Part shown: one piece after another, positions 16,802 to 26,085 of the stretch
How the letters are laid out: each line of letters begins with the position of its first letter
Position numbering within the stretch: position 1 is the stretch's first letter
Origin: Planococcus koreensis
GTDB taxonomy: Bacteria; Bacillota; Bacilli; Bacillales_A; Planococcaceae
Assembly (NCBI RefSeq): GCF_004761975.1
Contig: NZ_RQII01000026.1
Coordinates: forward strand, 1-64,000
Direction: 5' to 3'
DNA: 64,000 bases
Notes under the pieces: model-generated
The model's input: only the letters and a program-made list of their open reading frames with translations
Told to the model about the DNA's origin: nothing
Database searches by the model: none
Made by a program: the position numbers and the translations under genes

Positions 16802-17674
16802 TTAATATTCGAGTACCAACAGCGCTGCACCCAGAATGCCGGCGTCGTTTTCAAAACGCGCCACTTCGATATCCAAAGGATTCAACAGCATCGGTTCCAA
16901 TTGGTGCTGGAGCGATTTCATCCACAAGTCCGCAGCTTCTGACACGCCGCCGCCGATGATGACCATTTCCATGTCGAAAGCAGCTTGCAGGCTGCTGATG
17001 ACGAGCGCCAAGTCAAACGTGAATTCTTCCACGACTTGTTTTGCTGCCGGATCTGTTTTGGCGTTTTCAAAAAGCTTCGGCGGTGTGATCGTAAGCCCCG
17101 CTTCTTTGATGCGGCGTCGAAGCGCTGTGCCGGATACATACATTTCGCTGCAGCCCAAGCGTCCGCAAGCGCATTTCACGCCATTCGGATAAAGGATCAT
17201 ATGGCCTAGCTCAGCCGCACCGCCGTGCGGACCGCCGCTTAATAATTCGCCGTCCCACAGCACGCCGCCTCCAAGGCCGGTGCCGAGCGTCAATACGACG
17301 ACGCGGTCAAGCCCTTGCGCAGCGCCGAATTTCGCTTCTGCGAGCGCTACAACATTGGCGTCATTTTCCACTTCGACGCGTTTGCCCGTCGCGCGTTCCA
17401 GCCATTCTTTGATTGGTGTACCGGTCCATCCCGGAAGCGTTTCCGCCGCGTAGATGACTTTCCCCTGTTTCGGATCCACAAAGCCGTGCGTGCCGACCCC
17501 GATAGCGCTGATGTCCGGACGCAGCGCCAAAATGCGCAGGACGTTTTCTTCCAAATACGGATACAGCGGGATGATCGTGGGAATCTGTTCTTCGTATAAA
17601 ATCTTGCCTCCAGCATCAATGACGCCCATGCGGATTTTTGTGCCGCCAATGTCAATTCCTAATACGTTTGCCAT
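16802..17674 (-). CDS. ROK family glucokinase
   Basis: A 290-residue sugar kinase with the ATP-binding phosphate motif DIGGTK at the N-terminus, LGTGLGGG, and the ROK signature with the zinc-binding motif CACGRLGCSE (about 170-180). It should phosphorylate glucose released by the glucosidases. The start at 17674 follows AGGAGGA; upstream codons in the frame overlap the previous gene. It is 25 bp after the second GH13 gene and cotranscribed with it. Confidence 0.9.
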   Translation of the reverse strand: MANVLGIDIGGTKIRMGVIDAGGKILYEEQIPTIIPLYPYLEENVLRILALRPDISAIGVGTHGFVDPKQGKVIYAAETLPGWTGTPIKEWLERATGKRVEVENDANVVALAEAKFGAAQGLDRVVVLTLGTGLGGGVLWDGELLSGGPHGGAAELGHMILYPNGVKCACGRLGCSEMYVSGTALRRRIKEAGLTITPPKLFENAKTDPAAKQVVEEFTFDLALVISSLQAAFDMEMVIIGGGVSEAADLWMKSLQHQLEPMLLNPLDIEVARFENDAGILGAALLVLEY

Positions 17675-17699
17675 AGTTCCTCCTGTTAAAGCTGTTTTT

Positions 17700-19292
17700 T
17701 TATTGCTGATAATAAACGATTGCTTCGTACGGTTTAAGCAAGACGTCGCCTTCGCCGAGATGCAGCGCATAATTGCCGATCAACACTTCGCCTTCCGGGC
17801 GTGCAACTGATTTCGTGTTTTCCGAGAAATTGCAATAGACGGTCAGCTTTTCGCCGTTCCATGTGCGCGTGTAAGCGAACACGTCGCCGTCTTCACGGTA
17901 CAGCAATTCAAAATCGCCGTAGGTGATGATTTCCAGTTCTTTGCGGAAGCCGATCAGCTTTTTGTAATACTGGTAAACCGAATCCGGATCGTTGTGCTGC
18001 AAGGCATTGATTTCCGTGTAATTCGGATTGGCTTTCAGCCACGGCGTACCCGTTGTAAAGCCGCCGTTCGGCTCAGCAGACCATTGCATCGGCGTCCGTG
18101 CGTTGTCGCGGCCTTTGGCATGGATTTTCACCATGATGTCTTCATGCGGGACACCGGCTTCGCGTTTTTCTTTGTACATGTTCAAGGTCTCGATATCTTT
18201 GTAGTCATCAATCGAATCGAATCGCACATTCGTCATGCCGAGTTCTTCGCCTTGGTAGATATAAGGCGTCCCTTGCATGAAATGCAGGCAAGTCGCGAGC
18301 ATCTTCGCCGACTCGACACGCCAGTCCGTGTCTTCGCCAAAACGCGAAACGATCCGCGGCTGATCGTGATTGTTCCAGTATAGGCTATTCCATCCTTCGT
18401 CGTGCAGGCCATGCTGCCATTTTTCCATATTCTCTTTCAAGTCGGTCAATCGGAGCGGCTTCAAATCCCATTTTTCGCCGGATGCCTGATCAAGCCCCAT
18501 ATGCTCGAACGTGAAAATCATATTCAATTCCTGGTTTTTGGCGGCGGTGTAATCACGCGCTTCTTTCGGTGTCGTTCCCGGTGTTTCGCCGACTGTGACG
18601 ATGTCGTATTTCGACAACACTTTTTTGTTCATTTCCTTCAAGTATGTATGGACGTTCGGCCCGTTCAGGAATTGATGGCTGCCATCGCCGCCTGGCGCAT
18701 CGTGCATGTCCGGCACTTTGGAAATCATGTTGATGACGTCCATGCGGAAGCCATCCACGCCTTTGTCGAGCCACCAGCGCATCATTTCGTAAACCGTTTC
18801 CCGCAATTCGGGGTTGTCCCAATTCAAATCCGGCTGCTTTTTTGAAAACAGGTGCAAGAAATACTGGCCGCGCTCTTTTTGGTATTCCCAAACCGATCCG
18901 CTGAAGAATGAACGCCAGTTTGTCGGCTCGTCGCGCCATATGTAGAAATCCGGATGATTCTTGAACCATTCGTGCTCGTCCGAAGTGTGGTTGACGACAA
19001 GGTCCATGACCAGCTTCATGCCTCGTGCATGGATTTCTGCCAGCAATTCATCAAAATCCGCCATCGTGCCAAATTCTTTCATGATTTGATAATAATCACG
19101 GATGTCATAGCCGTTATCGTCATTCGGCGAATCATAAACCGGCGACAGCCAGAGAATGTCTACGCCAAGTTCGTGCAGGTAATCGAGTTTTTGGATAATG
19201 CCGCGGATATCGCCTATGCCATCACCATCCGAGTCCATGAAACTGCGCGGATAGATTTGGTACACTGTCGATTTTTTCCACCATTCTGTCAT
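17700..19292 (-). CDS. GH13 oligo-1,6-glucosidase-type alpha-glucosidase
   Basis: A 530-residue cytoplasmic GH13 enzyme with nucleophile Asp185 in GFRMDVINMISK, acid/base Glu236 in TVGETPG and Asp310 in NNHDQ. Val follows the nucleophile, as in oligo-1,6-glucosidases and isomaltases, whereas the paralogue at 10535-12175 has Ala. The two enzymes therefore probably split alpha-1,6 and alpha-1,4 linkages between them. The start at 19292 has GAGGGAA upstream. It is first in a two-gene operon with the ROK kinase. Confidence 0.88.
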   Translation of the reverse strand: MTEWWKKSTVYQIYPRSFMDSDGDGIGDIRGIIQKLDYLHELGVDILWLSPVYDSPNDDNGYDIRDYYQIMKEFGTMADFDELLAEIHARGMKLVMDLVVNHTSDEHEWFKNHPDFYIWRDEPTNWRSFFSGSVWEYQKERGQYFLHLFSKKQPDLNWDNPELRETVYEMMRWWLDKGVDGFRMDVINMISKVPDMHDAPGGDGSHQFLNGPNVHTYLKEMNKKVLSKYDIVTVGETPGTTPKEARDYTAAKNQELNMIFTFEHMGLDQASGEKWDLKPLRLTDLKENMEKWQHGLHDEGWNSLYWNNHDQPRIVSRFGEDTDWRVESAKMLATCLHFMQGTPYIYQGEELGMTNVRFDSIDDYKDIETLNMYKEKREAGVPHEDIMVKIHAKGRDNARTPMQWSAEPNGGFTTGTPWLKANPNYTEINALQHNDPDSVYQYYKKLIGFRKELEIITYGDFELLYREDGDVFAYTRTWNGEKLTVYCNFSENTKSVARPEGEVLIGNYALHLGEGDVLLKPYEAIVYYQQ

Positions 19293-19331
19293 AAAGTTCC
19301 CTCTTTTCTCATAAGTGAATATTATTCTAAC

Positions 19332-19359
19332 ATCATACATGAAATTGCTGGATTGCCAA
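19332..19359 (-). promoter_or_regulatory. Probable sigma-A promoter of the glucosidase-ROK operon
   Basis: On the minus strand, TTGGCA (19354-19359), a 16-bp spacer, and TATGAT (19332-19337), about 40 bp before the start codon. Confidence 0.5.
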
Positions 19360-19390
19360 CTAAATAATTGGAATTAATGTTTTTTGATTG

Positions 19391-19878
19391 TCGATATTCC
19401 GCAAAACAGCTGCGAAGGCATGGACCCAAGCATTGGGGCAATGCCTTTGCGACGAAGTGCGCAGCACTGCAGGAGCACATGTTTTTTGCCGCGGGCTCGC
19501 TCCCAAGCCTCCTCGGTCGCTACGCTTCCTCCGGGGTCTCGGGAGTCTCGCTATTCCGCAGGAGTCACAGCTGTTTTGCTCCATATCAAGATATTTCTTA
19601 GCGGAGGCGCGGCAAAGGGCTAGGCAAGGAGATGGCCAAATGGAATTTGGACCATTTCCTTTGCTTCGAAGCTAGCGTAGCGATGCAGAAGCAGAAAGTT
19701 TCTTAGCCAGAAGACGAGTGTTCTTCTCGGCTTATTGCGAGAGCCAAGGTGGTGCCGGCAACTTTCGGCATCGCCTTTGCGACGAGCTTGCGCAGGAGCA
19801 ATCGTCTTTGCTCTGCCCAAAGCGACCGGAGCGATGTATAAAAGCTAGTTCCTTATTTCAACTTACAGAGTTCACCCA
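19391..19878. repeat. Inverted-end intergenic element, copy A (extended, decayed)
   Basis: The core (19391-19588) begins TCGATATTCCGCAAAACAGC and ends GCTGTTTTGCTCCATATCA. The body contains CCTCCTCGG...GGGGTCTCGGGAGTCTCGC, as in copies B, C and D. It continues with blocks also found beyond the core of copy B: TCGAAGCTAGCGTAGCGATGCA, CTCGGCTTATTGCG, TGCCCAAAGCGACCGGAGCGAT and TTTCAACTTACAGAGTTCA. Copies A, B and D also share about 25 bp of left flank. I see no reliable gene in it. It accounts for most of 19360-19880. Confidence 0.8.
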
Positions 19879-19887
19879 ATAACATTT

Positions 19888-19919
19888 GTGTTAACTATAA
19901 TTAAAATTAGGTTGACTCA
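19888..19919 (+). promoter_or_regulatory. Candidate BirA operator overlapping the bioY promoter
   Basis: The half-sites GTGTTAACT and AGGTTGACT, about 14 bp apart, resemble the Bacillus biotin operator TTGTTAACC(N14-16)GGTTAACAA, and the right half overlaps the -35. Repression by BirA-biotinyl-AMP is inferred from this and from the gene controlled. Confidence 0.5.
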
Positions 19920-19940
19920 AAATATATGCTTGCTTATACT
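19912..19940 (+). promoter_or_regulatory. Sigma-A promoter of bioY
   Basis: TTGACT (19912-19917), a 17-bp spacer and TATACT (19935-19940), 31 bp upstream of the bioY start codon. Confidence 0.8.
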
Positions 19941-19970
19941 TAATTTATCTTGAGCTTTCGGAGGGACCTA

Positions 19971-20552
19971 ATGACTACGACAACAACACGCACGGCCAAT
20001 CATTCCAAGACTTTGAACTTAGTACATATCGCCATGTTTGCCGCGCTGATGGCGATCGGCGCAAACATCTCTTCTTTCCTGATCATCGGCGGCGTGCCAA
20101 TCACGCTGCAGACATTCTTCGCCATTCTGGCCGGGCTTCTGCTGGGCAGCCGCATGGGGGCAATTTCGATGGTCGTTTATGCTTTCATCGGCCTCGCAGG
20201 CGTGCCGGTATTCGCCGGATTTTCAGGCGGCATGGACACCTTGATCAGCCCGACGTTCGGCTTTATCGTATCCTTTGTCTTCATCGCGCTGGCAGCCGGA
20301 TTGATTGCTGAGAAATTCCCGTCGCGCAAAGGCTTCGTTGTTGCAGCGCTTGTCGGACTAGTGGTCAATTACGTTATCGGCACGAACTGGATGTACGCCG
20401 CTTACAAGCTATGGTTCGCTGCACCGGAGGGCTTCACGTACAAGATGGCGTGGGCTTGGATGATGGTACCGCTGCCGAAGGATATTATTCTTTCTGTGCT
20501 CGCAGGCTTGTTCGGTTACCGCCTAAAACCGATTATCCAACGCTTCAAATAA
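19971..20552 (+). CDS. bioY: Biotin transporter BioY (ECF S-component)
   Basis: A 193-residue membrane protein with six hydrophobic segments and the BioY-type sequence LLGSRMGAISMVVYAFIGLAGVPVFAGF. It binds biotin and works alone or with the ECF module EcfT/EcfA. The start at 19971 follows GGAGG. It is a single-gene unit with a promoter, a probable BirA operator and a strong terminator. No biotin synthesis genes are in the window, which points to a role in scavenging. Confidence 0.92.
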   Translation: MTTTTTRTANHSKTLNLVHIAMFAALMAIGANISSFLIIGGVPITLQTFFAILAGLLLGSRMGAISMVVYAFIGLAGVPVFAGFSGGMDTLISPTFGFIVSFVFIALAAGLIAEKFPSRKGFVVAALVGLVVNYVIGTNWMYAAYKLWFAAPEGFTYKMAWAWMMVPLPKDIILSVLAGLFGYRLKPIIQRFK

Positions 20553-20562
20553 AACCTGAAAA

Positions 20563-20596
20563 CGGCCGGCCCTTTAAATAGGGCCGGCGTTTTTTA
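20563..20596. terminator. Terminator of bioY, also facing the end of selO
   Basis: GCCGGCCC pairs with GGGCCGGC around TTTAAATA and is followed by GTTTTTTATTT on the plus strand. Confidence 0.85.
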
Positions 20597-20607
20597 TTTA
20601 TTTTGCA

Positions 20608-22083
20608 TTACGTACCGCAAAAAGTTTTGTATGGGTTGTCCGGGTCTGCTGGGGGTTCAGTATACGGCTGGTGTTCACTCTTATGGCTAAATGGCTCCGC
20701 CAACGCTTCGAGCAGCCGCTCCATGACGCTGTAATCGCCTCTTTGGACTGCCGCATCGAGTGCTTCTTCGACGCGGTGGTTGCGCGGGATGACGCCCGGG
20801 TTGCTGTTTTTCATGAGCTCATGTACCTCTTCGGCCGATTGCGTTTGGCGGCTCAGCCGCTCTTGCCACGCTTTGTTCCACTCATTGAATGGGCGTGTGC
20901 CCGCCAGCACCGTTTCCGCGACAGTCCCGAAAGTCAACGCGCGGAACGTGTTGGTGTAATCGGCATCCGCTTCTTTCATGATGCCAAGAAGCTGCTTGAT
21001 AAGCTGGCCGTCTTCCGGCTCTTCCGAGAAGAGGCCGATTTTCCGGCGCATCTCATCCAGCCAATTTGCCTGGTAAGTCTGAATAAACCCATCGAGCGCT
21101 TGCTGCGCCATTTCAATCGACTCTTCCTGTCTGCTGCTGAGCAGCGGCAGCAGGGTTTCAGCGAAACGCGCAAGGTTCCAGCCGGTGATTTGCGGCTGGT
21201 TGCCGTATGCATAGCGTCCGCCTTCGTCGATCGAGCTGAAGACAGTCGCCGGGTCGTAGCGGTCCATGAACGCACATGGGCCGTAGTCGATGCTTTCGCC
21301 GCTGATGGTCATATTGTCGGTGTTCATGACGCCATGGATAAAGCCGACGGACATCCATTTTGCAACGAGCGAGGCTTGGCGCTTCGCCACGGCCTGCAAG
21401 AACGCCAAGTATTTATTGTCAGCCGCTTCGAGTTCCGGATAATGGCGGCTGATGGCGTAGTCAGCAAGCGCTTTGCGGTCTTCGACTTCGCCTTTAAAAG
21501 CGGCAAACTGGAAAGTGCCGAAGCGCAGATGGCTTGCCGCGACACGGGTCAAGACAGCACCCGGCAGATAGGTTTCGCGAGCAATCTCTTCTCCTGTGGC
21601 AACAACAGCAAGGCTGCGGGACGTCGGGATGCCGAGCGCATACATCGCTTCGCTGATGATGAATTCACGCAGCATTGGTGCCAGCGCGGCACGGCCGTCT
21701 CCGCCGCGGGAATACGGCGTCCGCCCGGAGCCTTTCAGCTGGATATCATAGCGCGTGCCTTGCGGCGTCAGCTGTTCGCCGAGCAGCACCGCACGCCCGT
21801 CTCCGAGGATATTGAAGTTGCCGAATTGATGGCCGGCATACGCTTGGGCAAGCGGAGCCGTGCCTTCCGGAATGTTGTTGCCGGCGAGCATTGCGACCCC
21901 TTCTTCCGTCTTCAGCGCTTCGCTCCTTAAACCGAGCTCTGCCGCCAGCGTGTCATTAAAGACCACCAGTTCCGGCGAACGCACAGGCCAGGGGTTCAAT
22001 TGGGTGTAGAACATGCTAGGAAGCTGGGCGTAACTGTTTTCCAACTTCCATCCAAAATCGATTTTTTGCTTGTTGCCAGCCAT
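20608..22083 (-). CDS. selO: Protein adenylyltransferase SelO (YdiU)
   Basis: A 491-residue pseudokinase-fold enzyme that transfers AMP from ATP to Ser, Thr or Tyr of target proteins, a role tied to redox stress in studied homologues. Family blocks seen include [45 protein letters not shown] and HGVMNTDNM(T)[11 protein letters not shown], which carry the ATP-binding residues and metal-binding Asn/Asp. The length is normal for the bacterial form. The start at 22083 follows GAAAGGAAG. The C-terminal Sec or Cys of some SelO proteins is represented by Cys in the terminal FCGT. Confidence 0.93.
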   Translation of the reverse strand: MAGNKQKIDFGWKLENSYAQLPSMFYTQLNPWPVRSPELVVFNDTLAAELGLRSEALKTEEGVAMLAGNNIPEGTAPLAQAYAGHQFGNFNILGDGRAVLLGEQLTPQGTRYDIQLKGSGRTPYSRGGDGRAALAPMLREFIISEAMYALGIPTSRSLAVVATGEEIARETYLPGAVLTRVAASHLRFGTFQFAAFKGEVEDRKALADYAISRHYPELEAADNKYLAFLQAVAKRQASLVAKWMSVGFIHGVMNTDNMTISGESIDYGPCAFMDRYDPATVFSSIDEGGRYAYGNQPQITGWNLARFAETLLPLLSSRQEESIEMAQQALDGFIQTYQANWLDEMRRKIGLFSEEPEDGQLIKQLLGIMKEADADYTNTFRALTFGTVAETVLAGTRPFNEWNKAWQERLSRQTQSAEEVHELMKNSNPGVIPRNHRVEEALDAAVQRGDYSVMERLLEALAEPFSHKSEHQPYTEPPADPDNPYKTFCGT

Positions 22084-22200
22084 AAAATCTTCCTTTCTTT
22101 GCAGTCCATTTGTTCTTTCCACTATACCTTTTCCATTTGCCGAGCGCTCGTCTGCTGTTCCGAAAAAGGTCCACCGCCTGAGCCTGAGGCCTCAGAAAAC

Positions 22201-22248
22201 AAAAAAAACCGCCGTGGTTCCCCGGCAGTGTTGAATCACGGTCCGGTT
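22201..22248 (-). terminator. Terminator of the MEDS-domain gene
   Basis: On the minus strand, AACCGGACCGTG pairs with CACGGCGGTT and is followed by TTTTTTTGTTTT, beginning 27 bp after the stop codon at 22275. Confidence 0.7.
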
Positions 22249-22274
22249 CTCCGAATCGTGGCATGCTATTTATT

Positions 22275-22841
22275 TTAAGCTTTCTCTGCAAGATACATAT
22301 CCGAAACGACAACCTCGTCTTCAACCAATATGTAGGGGTGTGTTTCCAGCAGCATCGTTTTAATGTTTTCCGGCATCGACTTGCTTGCGTAAGCGCAAAT
22401 CAGCGGAAATTGCAGTTCTTTCACTGCGACGTCGATGATTTTTTCGAAATCCTTTACCAAGTGGATCGGATCTTCCATCGTCGCCCATTCTACATGAGCC
22501 CAAGAACGGAAAGTTGCTCCTTTTTCTAAATAAGGCTTGACCGTTTTTTCAAAATACGCCTGAATCGCAGGCGGATGGTAGCTTCCGCTCGAATAATAAA
22601 AATCGTAGCTTTTGACAAAATGGATAAATTCCATTTGTGCTTTAGTAAGCTGGATTTTCAATTCGGCGTGGATCTTTGGAGATAAGCGCGGATTCTCAAT
22701 CAGAATGACGTAATCCCCCGCCTCTACACCATGCTTGGCATAGGCTACGGCTCGATCGATGTAGCTTTTAGTTCCTTCATAGGAGTACAGCACATGGGCA
22801 TCTCGCCGTTCGTCAAACAATCTAAGCATATTTTTGTTCAA
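22275..22841 (-). CDS. MEDS domain-containing protein
   Basis: A 188-residue soluble protein that resembles the MEDS sensory domain (named for methanogen/methylotroph DcmR proteins): HVLYSYEGTKSYIDRAVAYAK at the start, then AGDYVILIENPR, and the core WAHVEW / CAYASKSMPENI. In other proteins this RecA-like domain precedes kinase or regulator modules; here it stands alone. The start is a TTG at 22841 with AAAGGG 8 nt upstream; the first in-frame ATG is too far from it. The ligand is unknown. Confidence 0.75.
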   Translation of the reverse strand: MNKNMLRLFDERRDAHVLYSYEGTKSYIDRAVAYAKHGVEAGDYVILIENPRLSPKIHAELKIQLTKAQMEFIHFVKSYDFYYSSGSYHPPAIQAYFEKTVKPYLEKGATFRSWAHVEWATMEDPIHLVKDFEKIIDVAVKELQFPLICAYASKSMPENIKTMLLETHPYILVEDEVVVSDMYLAEKA

Positions 22842-23095
22842 TTCATCATCCCTTTAATAAAGTCTACTAACGGTTTTCACAGGTTAATTATACATAAAAA
22901 GGGAACGTTTGTCCTTTTTTTAAACACTGCTCCAACTGACCACATGCAAATTAGCACTCTGCATGCAGCTTAACAGAATTTCCATCCCGTATTGCATTTG
23001 CTGTATAATGAATAAATTAAAGAATTTCGCGGACCTGCAAAAAAAGCAATGCGGCAGGCTGCCATCCTGATAAATCAGTTGAAAAGAGGTATTCG

Positions 23096-23986
23096 ATGAT
23101 CAGCCAATTGAGTAAAATCTATCCTTCGCTCCAAGTCCACCGGCAAGGCGCTCCTGCTGCCGACCCTGCGTATAAATGGTTTTCCGCAGAAGATGGGCTT
23201 ATCGTCGGCATCCATAAAACCGAACTGGCCCCAAAAGACCTTTCGCTGCTCACAGCTTTTCTGACGCCTTACAATCCAAAGTTTCCGGTCCATACTGACG
23301 AAGAAACAAGGTGGCTCGCTGCGGTGAATCCTTCTGCGCAGGACGTGGAAAACGGATTCGCCTTGAATTCGCCTTACCGTTTTGTCCATTTCTCGATCAA
23401 GGAAAAGCAAATCAGCCCGACCGCTTTCAAACATGCTGTCCTTGATTTTTTCGCTCAGCAAGTGCCGATTCTGTGGGAAAACGACCACCAGGGCATCCTG
23501 GTTGAATATTTAGCCGCAGAAGATGGTGCCATTTCCTACGAAGAAATTATCGATCCTTTAATGAGCGATTTGTATATCAAGATCCAGTTTTTCGTCGGTC
23601 CTTTCCATGACAGTCTCGACGAGGCCGCTGCACATTACCGGGCAGTCGCGGATGCGGCGAAGACAGCTGTTCTCTATTCCAATAAAGCGGTCATCAGCTA
23701 TGCAGATGCTGTGCCGTATTTATTGATCGACCAAGCGCAGGAACCGCTGCTCAGCGACATCCGAAAGAGCATTTTGCAGGCATATGGGGAAGATGAAGAA
23801 ACCTTAAAGATGATTGAAATCTTTGTCCGCAATAACTTAAATATCTCGGAGACGTCGAAAGCGCTGCACATGCACCGCAACAGCCTGCAATACCGGCTCG
23901 ACCGCTTCTACGACAACACAGGAATCGACGTCCGCAAATTCCACCAAGCCATGGCCGTCTATCTGGCGATTTTAATCCAAAAGTAA
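23096..23986 (+). CDS. PucR/CdaR-type transcriptional regulator beside msmX (YxkF-like)
   Basis: A 296-residue protein. The N-terminal two thirds are unremarkable, and the last 70 residues hold a PucR-type helix-turn-helix (LKMIEIFVRNNLNISETSKALHMHRNSLQYRLDRF). Length and position, directly upstream of msmX on the same strand, match what I recall of B. subtilis yxkF, so it probably controls the shared ATPase gene 106 bp downstream. That link is inference. The start at 23096 has GAGG upstream. Confidence 0.75.
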   Translation: MISQLSKIYPSLQVHRQGAPAADPAYKWFSAEDGLIVGIHKTELAPKDLSLLTAFLTPYNPKFPVHTDEETRWLAAVNPSAQDVENGFALNSPYRFVHFSIKEKQISPTAFKHAVLDFFAQQVPILWENDHQGILVEYLAAEDGAISYEEIIDPLMSDLYIKIQFFVGPFHDSLDEAAAHYRAVADAAKTAVLYSNKAVISYADAVPYLLIDQAQEPLLSDIRKSILQAYGEDEETLKMIEIFVRNNLNISETSKALHMHRNSLQYRLDRFYDNTGIDVRKFHQAMAVYLAILIQK

Positions 23987-24092
23987 ATGTGCACAAAAAA
24001 GCGCTTTCATTTTTAGGCAGGTTTGACATTCTCTTAAATTCCCCTTTCGGTTATGCTGTATCCAAGACGAAACTATTATTGGGGGAAAACAA

Positions 24093-25190
24093 ATGACTGG
24101 CTTATCATTAGTGAATATCAAAAAAGAATACGAAAAAGGCGTCGTTTCCGTACAAGACTTCAACTTGGAAATCCGCGATAAAGAGTTTTTGGTACTTGTT
24201 GGGCCATCAGGCTGCGGTAAATCAACGACATTGCGCATGATCGCAGGACTCGAAGACATCACGGAAGGCGATTTGTTCATCGGCGACAGAAGAGTCAACG
24301 ATGTATCTCCAAAAGACCGCGACATCGCAATGGTGTTCCAGAACTATGCATTGTACCCACACATGACTGTTTATGAAAACATGGCGTTCAGCTTGAAACT
24401 GCGCAAGATGAAAAAAGACGACATCAAAGCGCGCGTAGCCAATGCCGCAAAAATCCTTGGCCTTGAAGATTACTTGAACCGTAAACCGAAAGCCCTTTCA
24501 GGCGGACAGCGCCAGCGTGTCGCTTTGGGCCGCGCAATCGTCCGCGATGCAAAAGTCTTCTTGATGGATGAGCCTTTGTCGAACTTGGACGCGAAATTGC
24601 GCGTGCAGATGCGTGCAGAAATCCAGAAATTGCACCGCCGCTTACAGACGACGACTGTCTACGTAACGCATGACCAGACAGAAGCGATGACAATGGCAAC
24701 GCGTTTGGTTGTTATGAAAGATGGATTTATCCAACAAGTCGGTACGCCGAAAGAAGTTTACGACTTGCCTGAAAACATGTTCGTTGGCGGCTTTATCGGA
24801 TCGCCTTCGATGAACTTCCTGCACGGCAAATTGATGGGCAGCGAGTTTGTCATGAATGATATTCGTATCCGCGTCCCTGAAAGCAAATTGAAAATGCTTC
24901 AGGGCCAAGGTTACGAAGGCAAAGAACTCGTTCTCGGCATCCGCCCAGAAGACATCCATGACGAGCCGATTTTCCTTGAGCATTCGCCGCATACGAAACT
25001 TAAAGCGTACATCGACGTAGCGGAATTGATGGGCTCGGAAATCATCCTCTACTCCAAAGTGGACGACCAGGATTTTGTAGCGCGCGTTGACTCACGCTTC
25101 AATGTCGAAGCCGACACGACAATCGACATGGCGTTCGATATGAACAAAGCCCATTTCTTCGACCGCGAATCTGAATTGCGCATCCGATAA
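24093..25190 (+). CDS. msmX: Shared carbohydrate ABC importer ATPase MsmX
   Basis: A 365-residue CUT1 ATPase: Walker [10 protein letters not shown], signature [15 protein letters not shown], Walker [14 protein letters not shown]-loop [11 protein letters not shown], and a C-terminal TOBE/MOI regulatory domain (about 240-365). In Bacillus, MsmX energises several sugar importers that lack their own ATPase. The importer at 13221-16321 has no ATPase gene, so this is the likely partner. It is monocistronic or coupled to the regulator upstream and has a strong terminator. Confidence 0.92.
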   Translation: MTGLSLVNIKKEYEKGVVSVQDFNLEIRDKEFLVLVGPSGCGKSTTLRMIAGLEDITEGDLFIGDRRVNDVSPKDRDIAMVFQNYALYPHMTVYENMAFSLKLRKMKKDDIKARVANAAKILGLEDYLNRKPKALSGGQRQRVALGRAIVRDAKVFLMDEPLSNLDAKLRVQMRAEIQKLHRRLQTTTVYVTHDQTEAMTMATRLVVMKDGFIQQVGTPKEVYDLPENMFVGGFIGSPSMNFLHGKLMGSEFVMNDIRIRVPESKLKMLQGQGYEGKELVLGIRPEDIHDEPIFLEHSPHTKLKAYIDVAELMGSEIILYSKVDDQDFVARVDSRFNVEADTTIDMAFDMNKAHFFDRESELRIR

Positions 25191-25226
25191 AACTGATAAT
25201 CTCTTCGCTTCTGCGAATACTGTTCC

Positions 25227-25261
25227 AAGCTGCCGGGCATCTCCCGGCAGCTTTTTTTTTT
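25227..25261 (+). terminator. Terminator of msmX
   Basis: AAGCTGCCGGG pairs with CCCGGCAGCTT around ATCT(C), followed by a run of nine T. Confidence 0.9.
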
Positions 25262-25293
25262 GCTCTCGCCAAACAAGGTTTACTGACGCGAGC

Positions 25294-25395
25294 TCACCCG
25301 TTAACCGGCATTATTTCTGCGTTAACATGGCTTAGCCGCGAGTTAACATGACCTAACCAGTGGTCAACATGATCTGTTTCGACTTTAACCGGCAC
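25294..25395 (-). repeat. 21-bp GTTAAC array 3 (five units) with an HVN heptad frame
   Basis: TTAAC (once TCAAC) starts at 25301, 25322, 25343, 25364 and 25385 on the plus strand, exactly 21 bp apart. On the minus strand the leader is GCTAGTGCCGGTTAA, and the frame is open from GTG (25395) to TGA (25294). It encodes 33 residues starting MPVKVETD, then HVDHWLG, HVNSRLS, HVNAEIM, PVNG. GGGAGAG lies 14 nt upstream of the GTG. The rest of 25262-25539 shows nothing else. Confidence 0.9.
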
Positions 25396-25539
25396 TAGCG
25401 GAAATCCATCTCTCCCGCATCATAAAAAATTTTCCCTTTTCTCCTCATTCTGCACTGAATTTGCAAAACTATCGGGTAAAGCAGAATGCAGAGGTTTTTC
25501 TATAGAACCTAATTCCCATTAAAAAGGAGATGGATTCGA

Positions 25540-25992
25540 ATGAAAAATTACGTTCGATTCGGAATTATGATTGGGGTTTCGACGATCATCATGTACTGGC
25601 TGATGTTCCTGAATGTCTTCCAGCTCGACCATATCTGGCTTAGCCAGACGCGCATTTATATGGCGTTGATCATGGGCTCGGTCATGGCAATTGTCATGCT
25701 CTTGTTCATGTGGAAAATGTACGAGAACAAAAAAGTGAATGCAGCGATTTTAGCAGGCAGCGCATTGGTTTTCGCGTTGTCACTGTGGCTCGTGCGCAGC
25801 CAGACCACTGTTGATGACAGCAGTTGGATGAAGGCGATGATTCCCCACCATTCCATTGCCATTCTGACAAGCGAGCGGGCAGAGATCAGCGACCCTCGTG
25901 TGCGTGAACTGGCTGACAAAATCATCGAAGCACAGAAGAAAGAAATCACGGAAATGGAGAAATTGATCGAAGAGCTTGAAAACCAGCAATAG
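25540..25992 (+). CDS. DUF305 domain membrane protein
   Basis: A 150-residue protein with three membrane helices (about 8-27, 40-60 and 68-86), then a short DUF305 segment carrying the conserved MIPHHSIAI and a C-terminal amphipathic helix (KEITEMEKLIEEL). DUF305 proteins are ferritin-like helical proteins often found near copper-handling genes; the paired His is a possible metal ligand. The start at 25540 follows AAAGGAGA. It stands alone and ends in a terminator at 26038. Confidence 0.85.
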   Translation: MKNYVRFGIMIGVSTIIMYWLMFLNVFQLDHIWLSQTRIYMALIMGSVMAIVMLLFMWKMYENKKVNAAILAGSALVFALSLWLVRSQTTVDDSSWMKAMIPHHSIAILTSERAEISDPRVRELADKIIEAQKKEITEMEKLIEELENQQ

Positions 25993-26037
25993 CCAGCCGC
26001 ATTGAACGCCCACTAGATCAAATGCAGAATAAGAAAT

Positions 26038-26077
26038 GCCCTCAGCGATTTGAACTGCGCTGAGGGCTCTTTTTATT
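26038..26077. terminator. Terminator after the DUF305 gene
   Basis: GCCCTCAGCG pairs with CGCTGAGGGC and is followed by TCTTTTTATT on the plus strand; the minus-strand side (ATTTCTTATT) is also T-rich. Confidence 0.85.
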
Positions 26078-26085
26078 GAAAGAAC

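Noticed and set aside
20671-21930. Long plus-strand reading frame (419 codons)
   Set aside because: It lies antisense to selO, whose protein has all family motifs. The frame is open because of GC-rich codon use in selO, and has no ribosome site.
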